Assembly: GCF_965218685.1 (NCBI RefSeq)
Contig: NZ_OZ244657.1
Coordinates: 1,302,001 to 1,366,000 of the forward strand
Direction: 5' to 3'
Source of the DNA: Thalassobius sp965218685
GTDB lineage: Bacteria; Pseudomonadota; Alphaproteobacteria; Rhodobacterales; Rhodobacteraceae
Length of the DNA stretch: 64,000 bases
The notes under the pieces are model-generated. The model searched no databases and had not been told where the DNA came from. It worked only from the letters and a program-made list of their open reading frames with translations. Of this stretch, positions 44,204 to 53,171 are shown piece by piece. How positions within the stretch are numbered: position 1 is the stretch's first letter; every line of letters begins with the position of its first letter. Made by a program: the position numbers and the translations under genes.

Positions 44204-44249
44204 GTTCACGAGTGAACGCATATCAGTCAAAGTGTGTTCAGCAAAGAAC
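44204..44249. promoter_or_regulatory. Paired GTTC-N6-GAAC operators before the MarR-sat/cysC gene
   Basis: GTTCACGAGTGAAC (44204-44217) and GTTCAGCAAAGAAC (44236-44249) share GTTC-N6-GAAC and are 32 bases apart centre to centre, about three helical turns. They lie 31-76 bases before the MarR start, a likely autoregulatory site. The remaining gap up to 44388 shows nothing else. Confidence 0.6.
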
Positions 44250-44388
44250 AGACTTGCCGCTGCGACGTAAATTCACAATTTAAGGTAGGCTTTCTGCATT
44301 TTTAAGCAGAAGCGGAACCTGGTTCCATGCGCAGCCACAAGTGTGATGGCCTGCGCCACGGTCACGCGCATTTGCGGAACAAGGTGTG

Positions 44389-44420
44389 ACGCGCTTCGGG
44401 GGTGTTCCCCCAAAGCGCGT
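44389..44420 (-). terminator. Hairpin after trxB
   Basis: ACGCGCTTCGGGGG pairs with CCCCCAAAGCGCGT (one mismatch) around TGTT, seven bases after the trxB stop. No T-run follows, so termination may be only partial. Confidence 0.6.
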
Positions 44421-44426
44421 ACTTGA

Positions 44427-45368
44427 TTATTCCTGTTCGGCCAGCCAGCGTTCGGCGTCCAGGGCCGCCATGCACCCCATTCCGGCGCTGGTCACGGCCT
44501 GACGGTATTTGTGGTCGGTCAGATCGCCTGCCGCAAAAACACCGGGGATCGACGTTTCGGTCGTGCCGGGCTTGACCGAGACATAGCCGCCGTTGTGCAG
44601 CTCCAGCACGTCCTTAACCAGCTCGTTAGCTGGCGCGTGGCCGATGGCGACGAATACGCCTTTGCACGGGATCTCGGATACTTCGCCGGTTTCCACATGT
44701 TTGACGCGCACCGCGGTGACGCCTTTGGGATTGTCCTCGCCGACGACCTCATCCAGCACGTGGTGCCAAAGAGGTTCGATCTTTTCGTTCTTCATCAGCC
44801 GGTCGATTAAGATCTTTTCGGCGCGCAGCTCGTCGCGGCGGTGGATCAGCGTGACCTTGCTGGCGAAGTTGGTCAGGAAAAGCGCCTCTTCCACGGCGGT
44901 ATTGCCGCCACCGATCACCACGATTTCCTGGCCCCGATAAAAGAAGCCGTCGCAGGTAGCGCAGGCCGAGACGCCAAAGCCCTTATAGGCCTCTTCGCTT
45001 TCCAAACCCAGCCACTTGGCGCGGGCGCCGGTGCACAGGATCACCGCGTCAGCAGTATAGACGGTGCCGCTGTCGCCGGTCGCTTTGAACGGACGCGAGC
45101 TGGTATCCAGATCAGTGATGATGTCGCCGACGATCTCGCAGCCCATTGCTGCGGCGTGCTCCTGCATCTTGATCATCAGGTCGGGGCCCTGAACCTCGGT
45201 GAAGCCGGGATAGTTCTCAACCTCGGTGGTGGTGGTCAACTGGCCGCCGGGTTCGATCCCCTGCACCAGAATGGGGCTCAGCATTGCGCGGCTGGCGTAT
45301 ACGCCCGCGGTATAGCCCGCAGGCCCCGAGCCAATGATCAGAACCTTGGTGTGACGCGTTTCGGCCAT
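44427..45368 (-). CDS. trxB: Thioredoxin-disulfide reductase
   Basis: 313 residues: FAD-binding GSGPAGYTAGVYASRA at about 13-28, redox-active CATC within VSACATCDGFFY (about 135-146), NADPH-binding GGGNTAVEEA, and the C-terminal AAGDLTDHKYRQ. Keeps thioredoxin reduced. ATG 45368 follows AGAGGA; the longer frame (45470) is rejected. Divergent from an Lrp-type regulator, as in E. coli trxB-lrp. Confidence 0.95.
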   Translation of the reverse strand: MAETRHTKVLIIGSGPAGYTAGVYASRAMLSPILVQGIEPGGQLTTTTEVENYPGFTEVQGPDLMIKMQEHAAAMGCEIVGDIITDLDTSSRPFKATGDSGTVYTADAVILCTGARAKWLGLESEEAYKGFGVSACATCDGFFYRGQEIVVIGGGNTAVEEALFLTNFASKVTLIHRRDELRAEKILIDRLMKNEKIEPLWHHVLDEVVGEDNPKGVTAVRVKHVETGEVSEIPCKGVFVAIGHAPANELVKDVLELHNGGYVSVKPGTTETSIPGVFAAGDLTDHKYRQAVTSAGMGCMAALDAERWLAEQE

Positions 45369-45602
45369 GGAATCCTCTTTCGCTTGTCTGGCGTTCCACA
45401 GGGATATAATGGTCTGCTGCTCTGGCGAAAAGCCCTTGTTATGCGTGGGGCGGCATTGCGTGCCGGGCAAAGCTTGGATTTCGGCCTCAGATTAGAAAAT
45501 CAGCGAGATTGAAAATTTAATGTAACTATCTTGCTGAGGTGCGAAACTTTATTGCGTCTCCGTGTTGGTTGCTATAAGAAACCAATCCATAGGAGGATTG
45601 TT

Positions 45603-46103
45603 ATGCCGACCTCGCGTCTTGACCCCATTGATCGGAAAATTCTGGCTGAATTGCAGGCTGATGGCCGAATGACCAATGTTGAATTGGCCAAGCGTGTCGG
45701 GATTTCCGCGCCTCCGTGTTTGCGCCGGGTGCGCACTTTGGAAGAGTCGGGCTTTATCCAAGGCTACCACGCCCGTGTGGATTCACGCGAATTGGGTTTC
45801 GAGGTGCAAGTTTTCGCCATGGTCGGTCTGCAAAGTCAGGCCGAGTCGGACCTGAGCGCGTTCGAGCAGCGTTGCCGTGAATGGCCGCTGGTCCGCGAAT
45901 GCCACATGCTGAACGGCGAGGTGGACTTTATCCTGAAATGCGTGGCGCCGGACCTGAGCACGTTCCAGTCTTTCCTGACCGAACAATTGACGGCCGCGGA
46001 CAACGTGGCCAGTGTGAAAACCTCGCTGGTGATCCGCAACGCCAAGGACGATCCGGGCGTGCCCTTTGATGTGTTGGAAGAGCGGCTCAGCCGCTCTGCC
46101 TGA
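45603..46103 (+). CDS. Lrp/AsnC-family regulator
   Basis: 166 residues: helix-turn-helix (LDPIDRKILAELQADGRMTN, then SAPPCLRRVRTLEESG) and a C-terminal RAM-type ligand domain. AGGAGG before ATG 45603 is a textbook site. Divergent from trxB across 234 bp without another gene. Ligand probably an amino acid. Confidence 0.9.
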   Translation: MPTSRLDPIDRKILAELQADGRMTNVELAKRVGISAPPCLRRVRTLEESGFIQGYHARVDSRELGFEVQVFAMVGLQSQAESDLSAFEQRCREWPLVRECHMLNGEVDFILKCVAPDLSTFQSFLTEQLTAADNVASVKTSLVIRNAKDDPGVPFDVLEERLSRSA

Positions 46104-46115
46104 CGTTTTCCGAAC

Positions 46116-46871
46116 TTAGTAAATTGCGGCGCGCAGGTGCGCGGCCTCGTCCTGATGCGGATGCAGCATCGGGCCAAATTCGGCCATGCTGCGCAGATGC
46201 GGGAACAGGCTGAGGAACAACCGCAGCAATTCCGGGCCCAGCATTTCGGCCTTGTAGCGGCCAGGATGATAGGACTCCAACTGCAGCCCACCAGCAAGGA
46301 TGGTCGCATGGCGCGGCAGGCAGATGTGATAGACGCGCGTCGGCGCGGGCGGGGTCAGTTGGAATACGCCGTCTCCATCCACCAGGTCATGGGCGGGCAC
46401 ATAGGTGGCGCCCGCATCCTCTCCGCGCAACATCCGCGCGCCCGGCCCCAGGATCATATCGACGACAGGTCGCCCGATCCCAAACCTGTCGGCCATGATT
46501 CGCACCAGGCTGGTGCGTTCGGGCCGATCGCTGGGCATGTTCGGGATCACCTGCATCGAGCCGACCCACATCACCGGCAACGCGCCGTACTCCAGGGTTT
46601 CGACTAACATTCCGGGGGCCAGATCCTCGATCGCGCAGGGACCATCGGCGGTCGAGATCAACAGACCTCGGCCAAAGGCGGAAAACGCAGCCTCGAACGA
46701 GGGCAGACTAGGCGCGATGACCTGACGATACTCGGGCGTTTGAGCATCGGAAAGATGGGCGATGTCATACCGACGGGTGGGCAAGGGACGGCGCTGCATC
46801 CCCGCGGGCGTGGGCCGAAGGTTGTGAGAGAGAGTTGCTTCCGTATCGAAGACGGGGGCAATTTTATTCAT
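46116..46871 (-). CDS. Hint-domain protein
   Basis: 251 residues. Around 66-110 the pattern RGLLISTADGPCAIEDLAPG, then VETLEYGALPVMWVG, matches the opening blocks of the Hint (hedgehog/intein) fold, and the rest agrees with it. The expected nucleophile position carries no cysteine, so self-splicing is not expected. No signal peptide. Such proteins are frequent in Rhodobacteraceae, role unknown. The 235-bp upstream gap shows no gene. Confidence 0.75.
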   Translation of the reverse strand: MNKIAPVFDTEATLSHNLRPTPAGMQRRPLPTRRYDIAHLSDAQTPEYRQVIAPSLPSFEAAFSAFGRGLLISTADGPCAIEDLAPGMLVETLEYGALPVMWVGSMQVIPNMPSDRPERTSLVRIMADRFGIGRPVVDMILGPGARMLRGEDAGATYVPAHDLVDGDGVFQLTPPAPTRVYHICLPRHATILAGGLQLESYHPGRYKAEMLGPELLRLFLSLFPHLRSMAEFGPMLHPHQDEAAHLRAAIY

Positions 46872-47106
46872 GTACGCACCTATTCAGGTTCGTCACATCC
46901 GCGTCGGCCCCCACCGACAACGACAGAAGGACAGGTTTCCAACTGTTGATATGGAAATAGTGAGCGCAAAGGCGGTGAATTGTCAAAAATTCTTGGCTAT
47001 TGTGTCCTCGCGTCAGGGTAGATCACGCGTCAGCTCAAGGATTGTTTCGCCAGCCTGAACAGATGGGCCGTATTTCGCGACCGGGACTCGAATCGCCCGA
47101 AAAAAA

Positions 47107-47130
47107 TGGCCGCCAGAATTGAGGCGGCCA
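47107..47130 (-). terminator. Rho-independent terminator of the 47-residue protein gene
   Basis: TGGCCGCC pairs with GGCGGCCA around eight bases; the minus strand continues into TTTTTTT. It is 31 bases past the small gene's stop. Confidence 0.85.
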
Positions 47131-47161
47131 GATCAGTTGGGGCATGAAACGTATTTGGGGA

Positions 47162-47305
47162 TCAACCAGCGCGACGGTCATCCTGCGCAGGCTTGGAGGC
47201 CGCGGCTTTGGCGGCTTTGCTTTGGCGCGCCCACGGCAGGGCCGGCATCTCGGATTTCGAGGTTTCGATAACGGATTTCATCCAGCGTTTCTGAGTGCGT
47301 GCCAT
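47162..47305 (-). CDS. Small basic protein, 47 residues
   Basis: Starts MARTQKRWMKSVIETSKSEM, is rich in lysine, arginine and alanine, and carries the short motif PALPWAR. AGGAG eight bases before ATG 47305 and a strong terminator support a real gene. I have seen similar short proteins in related genomes, but no function is known. The frame is open upstream to 47548 without a believable start. Confidence 0.6.
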   Translation of the reverse strand: MARTQKRWMKSVIETSKSEMPALPWARQSKAAKAAASKPAQDDRRAG

Positions 47306-47436
47306 TCTGACTGCTCCTGCGACTCGGGGTTCTTTGTTGTTCTGGAAACAATCTGCCCTGCCAATGAGGCATTGTTTGGGCGTCAGTCCCAAGACTTTGC
47401 GGAAGAATTGTGTCAGAGCAGTGCCGGCCGGCCTGC

Positions 47437-48192
47437 TTACAGCCGAATGACCGAGATCAGGCGGCCATAGTCGGCCTCTTTTTCGTGGGTCGTACGACGG
47501 TAGGAAAAGAATCGCTGCGGGTCCGAGTAGGTGCAATGCTGGATCCACCCCGCCGAGCCTACGCCCGCCGCTTGCAGCCGGTGCAAGCCGTATGCGGGCA
47601 GGTCAAACATTTGCCGGTCGCCATTGCCTTGGATGAAAAAGCGGCTGTTTTCGGGATCATCACTTAGGAAGCTGTCCAGAAACTCGGGGCCGACTTCGTA
47701 GGCGCGTTGACTGATCGAGGGTCCGACGACCGCGCTGATCTTCTCTCGCGTGGCGCCCAGATCGACCATGGACTGAACAGTGTTCTCCAAAATACCGTCC
47801 AGCGCGCCGCGCCAGCCGGCATGAGCTGCGCCTATCACACCCGCATCGGCATCCGCGAACAGAACCGGCTGACAATCTGCGGTCAGGATACCCAAGGCCA
47901 GGCCGGGCACATCGGTGACCATTGCATCTGCGGGACCGGTGTTCTGGTCAGCGCTTCGGATCACCTCGACATCGGCCGAGTGGGTCTGGTGGATGGTCAC
48001 CAGTGCCGCAGAGGCGACATCCATCGCCTGGGCGACGCGGGCACGATTAATCGTGACGATTTCCTTTTGATCGGACGAGCCATAGCCGCAATTCAGCCCC
48101 TGAAACACACCGGACGAGGCCCCTCCCTTGCGGGTGAAGAACCCGTGCTGCACGTCGCGCAGATCGTCCGAGGTCAGGATTTCAAGTGTCAT
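47437..48192 (-). CDS. pgeF: Peptidoglycan editing factor PgeF (YfiH family)
   Basis: 251 residues of the multicopper-polyphenol-oxidase-like YfiH family. The zinc triad is visible in VTIHQTHSADV, ILTADCQPVLF and GAAHAGWRGALDG. Members remove wrong peptidoglycan precursors or act on purine nucleosides. Followed upstream by the NDUFAF7 and lgt genes in one minus-strand operon. Confidence 0.9.
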   Translation of the reverse strand: MTLEILTSDDLRDVQHGFFTRKGGASSGVFQGLNCGYGSSDQKEIVTINRARVAQAMDVASAALVTIHQTHSADVEVIRSADQNTGPADAMVTDVPGLALGILTADCQPVLFADADAGVIGAAHAGWRGALDGILENTVQSMVDLGATREKISAVVGPSISQRAYEVGPEFLDSFLSDDPENSRFFIQGNGDRQMFDLPAYGLHRLQAAGVGSAGWIQHCTYSDPQRFFSYRRTTHEKEADYGRLISVIRL

Positions 48193-48199
48193 GACGCGA

Positions 48200-49264
48200 T
48201 CAGGGCTCCAGTCCGGGGGGCGCGGTTTTTCCGTCGGGGTACAGTCCGAGGACCTTAAAGAGCGTCCCCATTTCCGACGGATGCGTCAAGCGCCGATGTG
48301 CCTGCACCAACGAGTCGAGCGCCGCCCCTTGCAGCCCCTTGGCCAAGCTTTGGGCACGCGGTGTAATGCCCAGCCGTTCCAGAAATACGCCTTGACCTGT
48401 TAGCCGTGTGAATTTGCATGGCACGGCTTGGGCAATCGCCTCGAAATCCACATGTGCGGTTAGGTCGGCCTGCCCGGGATCGGCCAGCGGGTCGGTGCGT
48501 TCGTGATTGCGCAGGGCCTGCAGCGTGTCGCCTAAACTGCGCCAGTCGCCATAGTCAATCAGCAACGCAGCGCCCCCATGTTCGGCTATGCGCTGACCAA
48601 TATCTGCGGCGATGGCGGGGGCTGCGGGGCACAGCTCGACCAGATCACCACCCTTGGTGTCTTCCAGCCGGTGGGTCAGCGCCTCTTGTGGGGCCGGGCC
48701 GGCAAGGGCAAAGGCCAGATCCTTGTCCTGTTCAATCACCCGCTTTTCGCGCCACCCATCTGCATCGCGGACGAACTGGCGGATGGGCAGGGCGTCAAAG
48801 AATTCGTTTGCGACGAAGAACAGAGGCTGGTTTGCGGGAACCGAGCTGAGTTGATCGTGCCACTGCGGCGTGAAATCCCTTAGGGCCTTGGCCTGCGCCG
48901 CGCGCAAAGTGGGCGAGGCCTCGATCAGGTGCAGCTGCATGGCTGCGTGAAAGCCGGGCACGGCACGAGTGGCGCGCAGGATGTCAGCCATCAGGGTGCC
49001 CCGACCGGGGCCTGCCTCGGCCAGAATGAATGCCGAAGGCGCTCCTTGATCAATCCAGCACTGAGCCAGCGAAAGGCCGATCAGTTCGCCAAACATCTGG
49101 CTGATTTCGGGCGCGGTGGTGAAATCGCCCTTTGCGCCTAGCGGATCGCGTGTGGTGTAATAGCCAAAGCGCGGATGCAGCAGACATTCGGCCATATAGT
49201 CGGCCACGCTCAGCGGGCCGGTGCGGCGGATGCGGTCGATCAGATGAGTCTTAAGGTCAGTCAT
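48200..49264 (-). CDS. SAM-dependent methyltransferase, NDUFAF7/MidA family
   Basis: 354 residues with the family start ADYMAECLLHPRFGYYTTRD, GDFTTAPEISQMFGELIG, and SAM-binding EAGPGRGTLMADILRA (about 85-100). Mitochondrial NDUFAF7 methylates an arginine of complex I; the bacterial protein probably does likewise. Between pgeF and lgt, gaps of seven and six bases. Confidence 0.9.
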   Translation of the reverse strand: MTDLKTHLIDRIRRTGPLSVADYMAECLLHPRFGYYTTRDPLGAKGDFTTAPEISQMFGELIGLSLAQCWIDQGAPSAFILAEAGPGRGTLMADILRATRAVPGFHAAMQLHLIEASPTLRAAQAKALRDFTPQWHDQLSSVPANQPLFFVANEFFDALPIRQFVRDADGWREKRVIEQDKDLAFALAGPAPQEALTHRLEDTKGGDLVELCPAAPAIAADIGQRIAEHGGAALLIDYGDWRSLGDTLQALRNHERTDPLADPGQADLTAHVDFEAIAQAVPCKFTRLTGQGVFLERLGITPRAQSLAKGLQGAALDSLVQAHRRLTHPSEMGTLFKVLGLYPDGKTAPPGLEP

Positions 49265-49270
49265 GGCGGG

Positions 49271-50155
49271 TCAGATTTGGCGCCGCCGGGCATAAAGCAC
49301 AAAGCCCAGCCCCACAATTACCATGGGCAGCGACAGCAGCTGACCCATGCTAAGGCCGAACTCTCCTAACCGAAGGACATGGCCCAAGGGGTTGTCCACG
49401 GTGATGAACTGGTCATCGGCCTGGCGGAAATGCTCGACGATGATGCGCGCGATACCATAGCCCATCAAGAAGGTACCCATGATCAGACCGGGTTTTTTCA
49501 GCGCGCCGCGGCGGAAGGCCAACCACAGCAGCAGCGTCGCCAGAACGACGCCTTCCAGGAATGCTTCATACAATTGCGAAGGATGGCGAGCGCAAAGTCC
49601 CACGATGCCCTCGCAGGCTTGGGCGGAATCGCCGGGAAAGATGACACCCCAAGGCAGGTCGGTTGGACGGCCCCACAGCTCGGCATTGATGAAATTGGCG
49701 ATACGGCCCAACATCAGCCCGATCGGAACGGCCAGCGCAAGAAGGTCCCCGGTGGACAAGCGCGGGATACGGTTGAGGCCGCAAAAAACCAGCGCGGCGA
49801 TGACAACGCCCAAAAAGCCCCCGTGAAAGGACATGCCGCCCTGCCAGATCATTAAGATCTCGGACGGGTGATCCAGGTAGTACCCCGGCTGATAGAACAG
49901 TACGAATCCCAGGCGCCCGCCCAGAATGATGCCAAGGATCATCCAGGTCAGCAGATCCTCGACCTGACCATCTGTCATCGGGGCGCTATCGCGCCACAGA
50001 CCGGGGCGGCGAATGGCTATCAACACGATGCGCCAGCCGATCAGGATTCCTGCGATATAGGCCAGCGCGTACCAACGCAGGGCGAACTCGATCCCGAACA
50101 GGGAAATCGAAAACAGCTCGGACGAGATGTCGGGAAAGGGGATGCCTGTGCTCAT
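49271..50155 (-). CDS. lgt: Prolipoprotein diacylglyceryl transferase
   Basis: 294 residues, seven membrane segments, with the Lgt signature GRIANFINAELWGRPT (about 150-165) and HPSQLYEA. Transfers diacylglycerol from phosphatidylglycerol to the lipobox cysteine of prolipoproteins at the inner membrane. Promoter-proximal gene of the lgt-NDUFAF7-pgeF operon. Confidence 0.94.
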   Translation of the reverse strand: MSTGIPFPDISSELFSISLFGIEFALRWYALAYIAGILIGWRIVLIAIRRPGLWRDSAPMTDGQVEDLLTWMILGIILGGRLGFVLFYQPGYYLDHPSEILMIWQGGMSFHGGFLGVVIAALVFCGLNRIPRLSTGDLLALAVPIGLMLGRIANFINAELWGRPTDLPWGVIFPGDSAQACEGIVGLCARHPSQLYEAFLEGVVLATLLLWLAFRRGALKKPGLIMGTFLMGYGIARIIVEHFRQADDQFITVDNPLGHVLRLGEFGLSMGQLLSLPMVIVGLGFVLYARRRQI

Positions 50156-50253
50156 GTGCGTCTGTGTGCCTCTGGCTGGATGGTGAAGTCAACCTTGTGG
50201 CTGGCCTCGTTGCGCCCCATATAGGGATCAAAGTGTAACGGTGGAGACGCAGG

Positions 50254-50499
50254 ATGCAGACCCGGAACAAATTTCTGGACGACATGTCCCAATTGATGAC
50301 CAACGCAATGGGCGTGGCCCAGGGCGCAAAGGACGAGGCCGAGACGGCGATGAAGGGCATGATTGACCGCTGGCTGGCCGATCGCGATTTTGTCACGCGC
50401 GAAGAGTTCGAGGCCGTGCGCCTGATGGCCCAAAAAGCGCGTGAAGAAAACGAAGCGCTCAAGGCGCGGCTGGACGCGCTGGAGCAAAACGCCAAGTGA
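50254..50499 (+). CDS. ubiK: Ubiquinone biosynthesis accessory factor UbiK (BMFP family)
   Basis: 81 residues: an amphipathic N-terminal helix (MQTRNKFLDDMSQLMTNA) and a C-terminal coiled coil (FVTREEFEAVRLMAQKARE). This matches UbiK/YqiC, which binds lipid and UbiJ in aerobic ubiquinone synthesis. Divergent from lgt, with its own terminator. Confidence 0.85.
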   Translation: MQTRNKFLDDMSQLMTNAMGVAQGAKDEAETAMKGMIDRWLADRDFVTREEFEAVRLMAQKAREENEALKARLDALEQNAK

Positions 50500-50504
50500 G
50501 TTGT

Positions 50505-50524
50505 AAGGGGCCCTGCGGCCCCTT
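50505..50524. terminator. Terminator after ubiK
   Basis: AAGGGGCC and GGCCCCTT pair around CTGC and continue TTTC. Ends ubiK, three bases before the convergent dehydrogenase stop. Confidence 0.82.
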
Positions 50525-50526
50525 TT

Positions 50527-51483
50527 TCACACGGTGTTGGGCGGCGTTTGCCCGTCAAAGAATGCTTGCAGGTTGTCCAGCACCATCATCCCCATATCCG
50601 TCCGCACATTCAGTGCCGCCGTGCCCAGGTGCGGCAGCAGCGTGACCTTGTTGCTTTCGCGAAGGGCTGCGGGAATGGCCGGTTCGAATTCATAGACATC
50701 AAGTCCGGCCCCACCAATCTGTCCCGCGTCCAGCGCGTGGATCAAGGCGGTTTCGTCCACCACGTCACCGCGCGAAATATTGATGAAATGCGCGTGGGGC
50801 TGCATCGCTGCGAAAACTTCCGAATCGATCAGATGGTAAGTCGCGGCGCCTCCGGGGACGGCCACCACCAGGATATCGACCTGGGCAGCCAGTTCGCTTA
50901 ACGAGCTGACTTGCGTGGCAATCCCACCAACGGACTTGGGCGAGCGGTTGTGGAACAACACCTCCATTCCGAACCCGAAATGGCATCGATGCGCGATTGC
51001 CTGCCCGATACGGCCCATGCCAACAATGCCAACCTTGCGTCCGGTCACATGCAGGCCCAGCATCTGCGTCGGGTGCCAGCCTTGCCAGTTGCCCGAACGG
51101 GCAAGCCGTTCACCTTCGGCGGCACGGCGGGCGCTCATGAGGATCAGGGTCATGGCGATATCGGCGGTGGCATCCGTTACAGCGCCGGGCGTGTTCGTCA
51201 CGGTAAGCCCCGCCGCCTTAGCCGCTGCCACATCAATATGATTATAGCCCACCCCGAAATTCGCCAAAATTTGCGCACGAGGCGTGGGGGCAGCGGCAAA
51301 TATCCGGGTGCTGAACAGGTCCCCCAGCGTGGGCATCACCCCGTCAAACTCGGTCAGCGCGCGCGTCATTTCTGCGGCGCTCATGGGCAGGGTCTCGGCC
51401 CTTAGCTCCAAATCGAACAGCTGTTGCGCGCGGGTGAGTACCGCATCCGGCAACGGGCGGCTGATCAGGACACGCGGCGCCAT
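50527..51483 (-). CDS. D-2-hydroxyacid dehydrogenase (glyoxylate/hydroxypyruvate reductase-like)
   Basis: 318 residues. NAD(P)-binding GMGRIGQAIAHRC (about 154-166) and the catalytic triad arginine (NISRGDVVDE), glutamate (LDVYEFEP) and histidine (LLPHLGTA) are in place. Reduces glyoxylate or another 2-oxoacid. ATGA overlap with the preceding gene shows coupling to the tRNA-binding protein and proC. Confidence 0.9.
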   Translation of the reverse strand: MAPRVLISRPLPDAVLTRAQQLFDLELRAETLPMSAAEMTRALTEFDGVMPTLGDLFSTRIFAAAPTPRAQILANFGVGYNHIDVAAAKAAGLTVTNTPGAVTDATADIAMTLILMSARRAAEGERLARSGNWQGWHPTQMLGLHVTGRKVGIVGMGRIGQAIAHRCHFGFGMEVLFHNRSPKSVGGIATQVSSLSELAAQVDILVVAVPGGAATYHLIDSEVFAAMQPHAHFINISRGDVVDETALIHALDAGQIGGAGLDVYEFEPAIPAALRESNKVTLLPHLGTAALNVRTDMGMMVLDNLQAFFDGQTPPNTV

Positions 51484-51821
51484 CAGAACATCCGTCCGCC
51501 GACGGGCACGTCCTTATCGGGGGTCAGCAGGACAACTTCGCCCGTATCATCGGGAACGCCCAAAACCAGAACCTCGGACATGAATTTCCCGATCTGCCGC
51601 GGGGGGAAGTTGATCACACCCAAAACGGTTTTGCCGATCAGTTCCTCGGGTGTGTAATGCTGCGTTACCTGGGCGCTTGTCTTACGCTCGCCGATTTCGG
51701 GGCCGAAATCGATCCACATCTTGATCGCGGGTTTGCGGGCCTCGGGGAATGGCTCGGCTCGCATCACCTTGCCGACGCGGATGTCGACCTTAAGGAAATC
51801 GTCAAAGCTGATCTCAGCCAT
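51483..51821 (-). CDS. tRNA-binding domain protein (CsaA-like)
   Basis: 112 residues forming one OB-fold tRNA-binding domain (FLKVDIRVGKVMRAEPF; IGERKTSAQVTQHYTPEEL; GKTVLGVINFPP). Like CsaA, it may be a chaperone or tRNA binder. Overlaps proC by eight bases and the dehydrogenase by one. Confidence 0.9.
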   Translation of the reverse strand: MAEISFDDFLKVDIRVGKVMRAEPFPEARKPAIKMWIDFGPEIGERKTSAQVTQHYTPEELIGKTVLGVINFPPRQIGKFMSEVLVLGVPDDTGEVVLLTPDKDVPVGGRMF

Positions 51822-52629
51822 TTGCCAGCTCCTTGGATCGGTCGGTTGCCGCTTTCACGGTCGCCGCCATCAGCGCGGGAAGGCCGTTTTCGGCGTCCAT
51901 CAGCACTGCCAGCCCAGCCTGCGTGGTGCCGTTGGGCGAGGTCACATTGACGCGCAACTGGCTGGGCGTGTCATCGGCCTGCATGGCCAGCGCGCCGGCA
52001 CCAGCGACCGTTGCTTTGGCCAGCTGCATGGCCAAACCCGGGGCCAACCCCTGTGCCTCGCCTGCTGCGGCTAGCGCTTCGATCATGTGGAACACATAGG
52101 CGGGCCCCGATCCCGATACGCCGGTCACTGCGTCCATCTGGTCTTCGGCTTCCAGCCGGACGACATCGCCCACCGCCTCGAGCAGGGATTGAGCCAGATC
52201 CAGATGAGCGGGGTCGGTTTGGCTGTTGCCGATGATCGCGGTGATTCCCTGACCCACAGCGGCCGGGGTGTTCGGCATCGCCCTGATGATCGGGGTTTGG
52301 GTGCCCAGGATGTCTTCATAGGTGGGGATGCTGACGCCCGCCGCGACCGAAACGAACAACGTGCCGCCATTTCCCATCGCTGCCAGCGTCGGCAGTGCAT
52401 CGGCCATCATCTGGGGTTTTACAGCGATCAGAACGATCGCCGGGGCGCTGGGCAGATCGGCGTTCAGATGCACGCCGCTGGCCTTCAGCCAATCCGAGGG
52501 GAAAGGATCATTTACCCAGACCGAGCTTGCCGGAAGCCCGTTCTTCAACCAGCCTTCCAGCATGGCCGAGCCCATCTTGCCACAGCCCAGCAATACCAGT
52601 CCGGCCTTGGCCACATGATCCATGTTCAT
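51814..52629 (-). CDS. proC: Pyrroline-5-carboxylate reductase
   Basis: 271 residues: Rossmann LVLLGCGKMGSAMLEGW at about 11-27, VKPQMMADALP, and the C-terminal GSGPAYVFHMIEAL plus the DTPSQLRVNVTSPNGTT proline-site segment. Last step of proline synthesis. GGGGG precedes ATG 52629. Confidence 0.93.
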   Translation of the reverse strand: MNMDHVAKAGLVLLGCGKMGSAMLEGWLKNGLPASSVWVNDPFPSDWLKASGVHLNADLPSAPAIVLIAVKPQMMADALPTLAAMGNGGTLFVSVAAGVSIPTYEDILGTQTPIIRAMPNTPAAVGQGITAIIGNSQTDPAHLDLAQSLLEAVGDVVRLEAEDQMDAVTGVSGSGPAYVFHMIEALAAAGEAQGLAPGLAMQLAKATVAGAGALAMQADDTPSQLRVNVTSPNGTTQAGLAVLMDAENGLPALMAATVKAATDRSKELANG

Positions 52630-52670
52630 AAGAAACCCCCGTCATCCGTTGTCAGTGTCGGGGGCAAGTG

Positions 52671-53171
52671 TTACGCGCGACCGTAGGCCTCTGCAATGGC
52701 GACCTGAAGGGCCTCTTCGGGCTCGCGACCACCCCAGACGACCAACTGGAACGCGGGATAGTAACGCTCGGCGCTCAGAACGGCGGCGCGGATCATCGTG
52801 TCCACCTGATCGGGGCATGCAATCTGGCCACCAGCCAGCACCAAGCCATAGCGATAGACCATCAGCTGCTGGTCTTCCCAGAATGTGAAAGCACCCGCCC
52901 AGCACTGATCGTTCACGGCGTTCAGCGCCTTGTACATAGCGGGCAAGGTGTCCTTGGGCGGCTCCATTTCGAAGCTGCAGACCATGCGCAGGGTTTCGTC
53001 GTAATCAGACCAGGCAAGCGTGATCGAGTAGGTTCGCCACTGCCCCTCGACCGCCATTGCTATCTGGTCATCTGCGATGCGGTCAAACTCCCAGTCGTGA
53101 TGAGCCGCGATGTGCTCGACCAGGTCAATTGGGTGAAGGTCTTCTTGCAAAAACTGCTCGGACAATGCCAT
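52671..53171 (-). CDS. YbjN-domain protein
   Basis: 166 residues with a YbjN/type III secretion chaperone-like fold (IADDQIAMAVEGQWRTYSIT; FEMEPPKDTLPAMYKALNAV; GAFTFWEDQQLMVYRYGLVL). Function unknown; 41 bases upstream of proC in the same direction. Confidence 0.85.
   Translation of the reverse strand: MALSEQFLQEDLHPIDLVEHIAAHHDWEFDRIADDQIAMAVEGQWRTYSITLAWSDYDETLRMVCSFEMEPPKDTLPAMYKALNAVNDQCWAGAFTFWEDQQLMVYRYGLVLAGGQIACPDQVDTMIRAAVLSAERYYPAFQLVVWGGREPEEALQVAIAEAYGRA

Noticed and set aside
47060..47106. A segment GGGACTCGAATCGCCCG that resembles a tRNA T-arm
   Set aside because: No acceptor, D-arm or anticodon arm could be folded around it, so it is not a tRNA gene.
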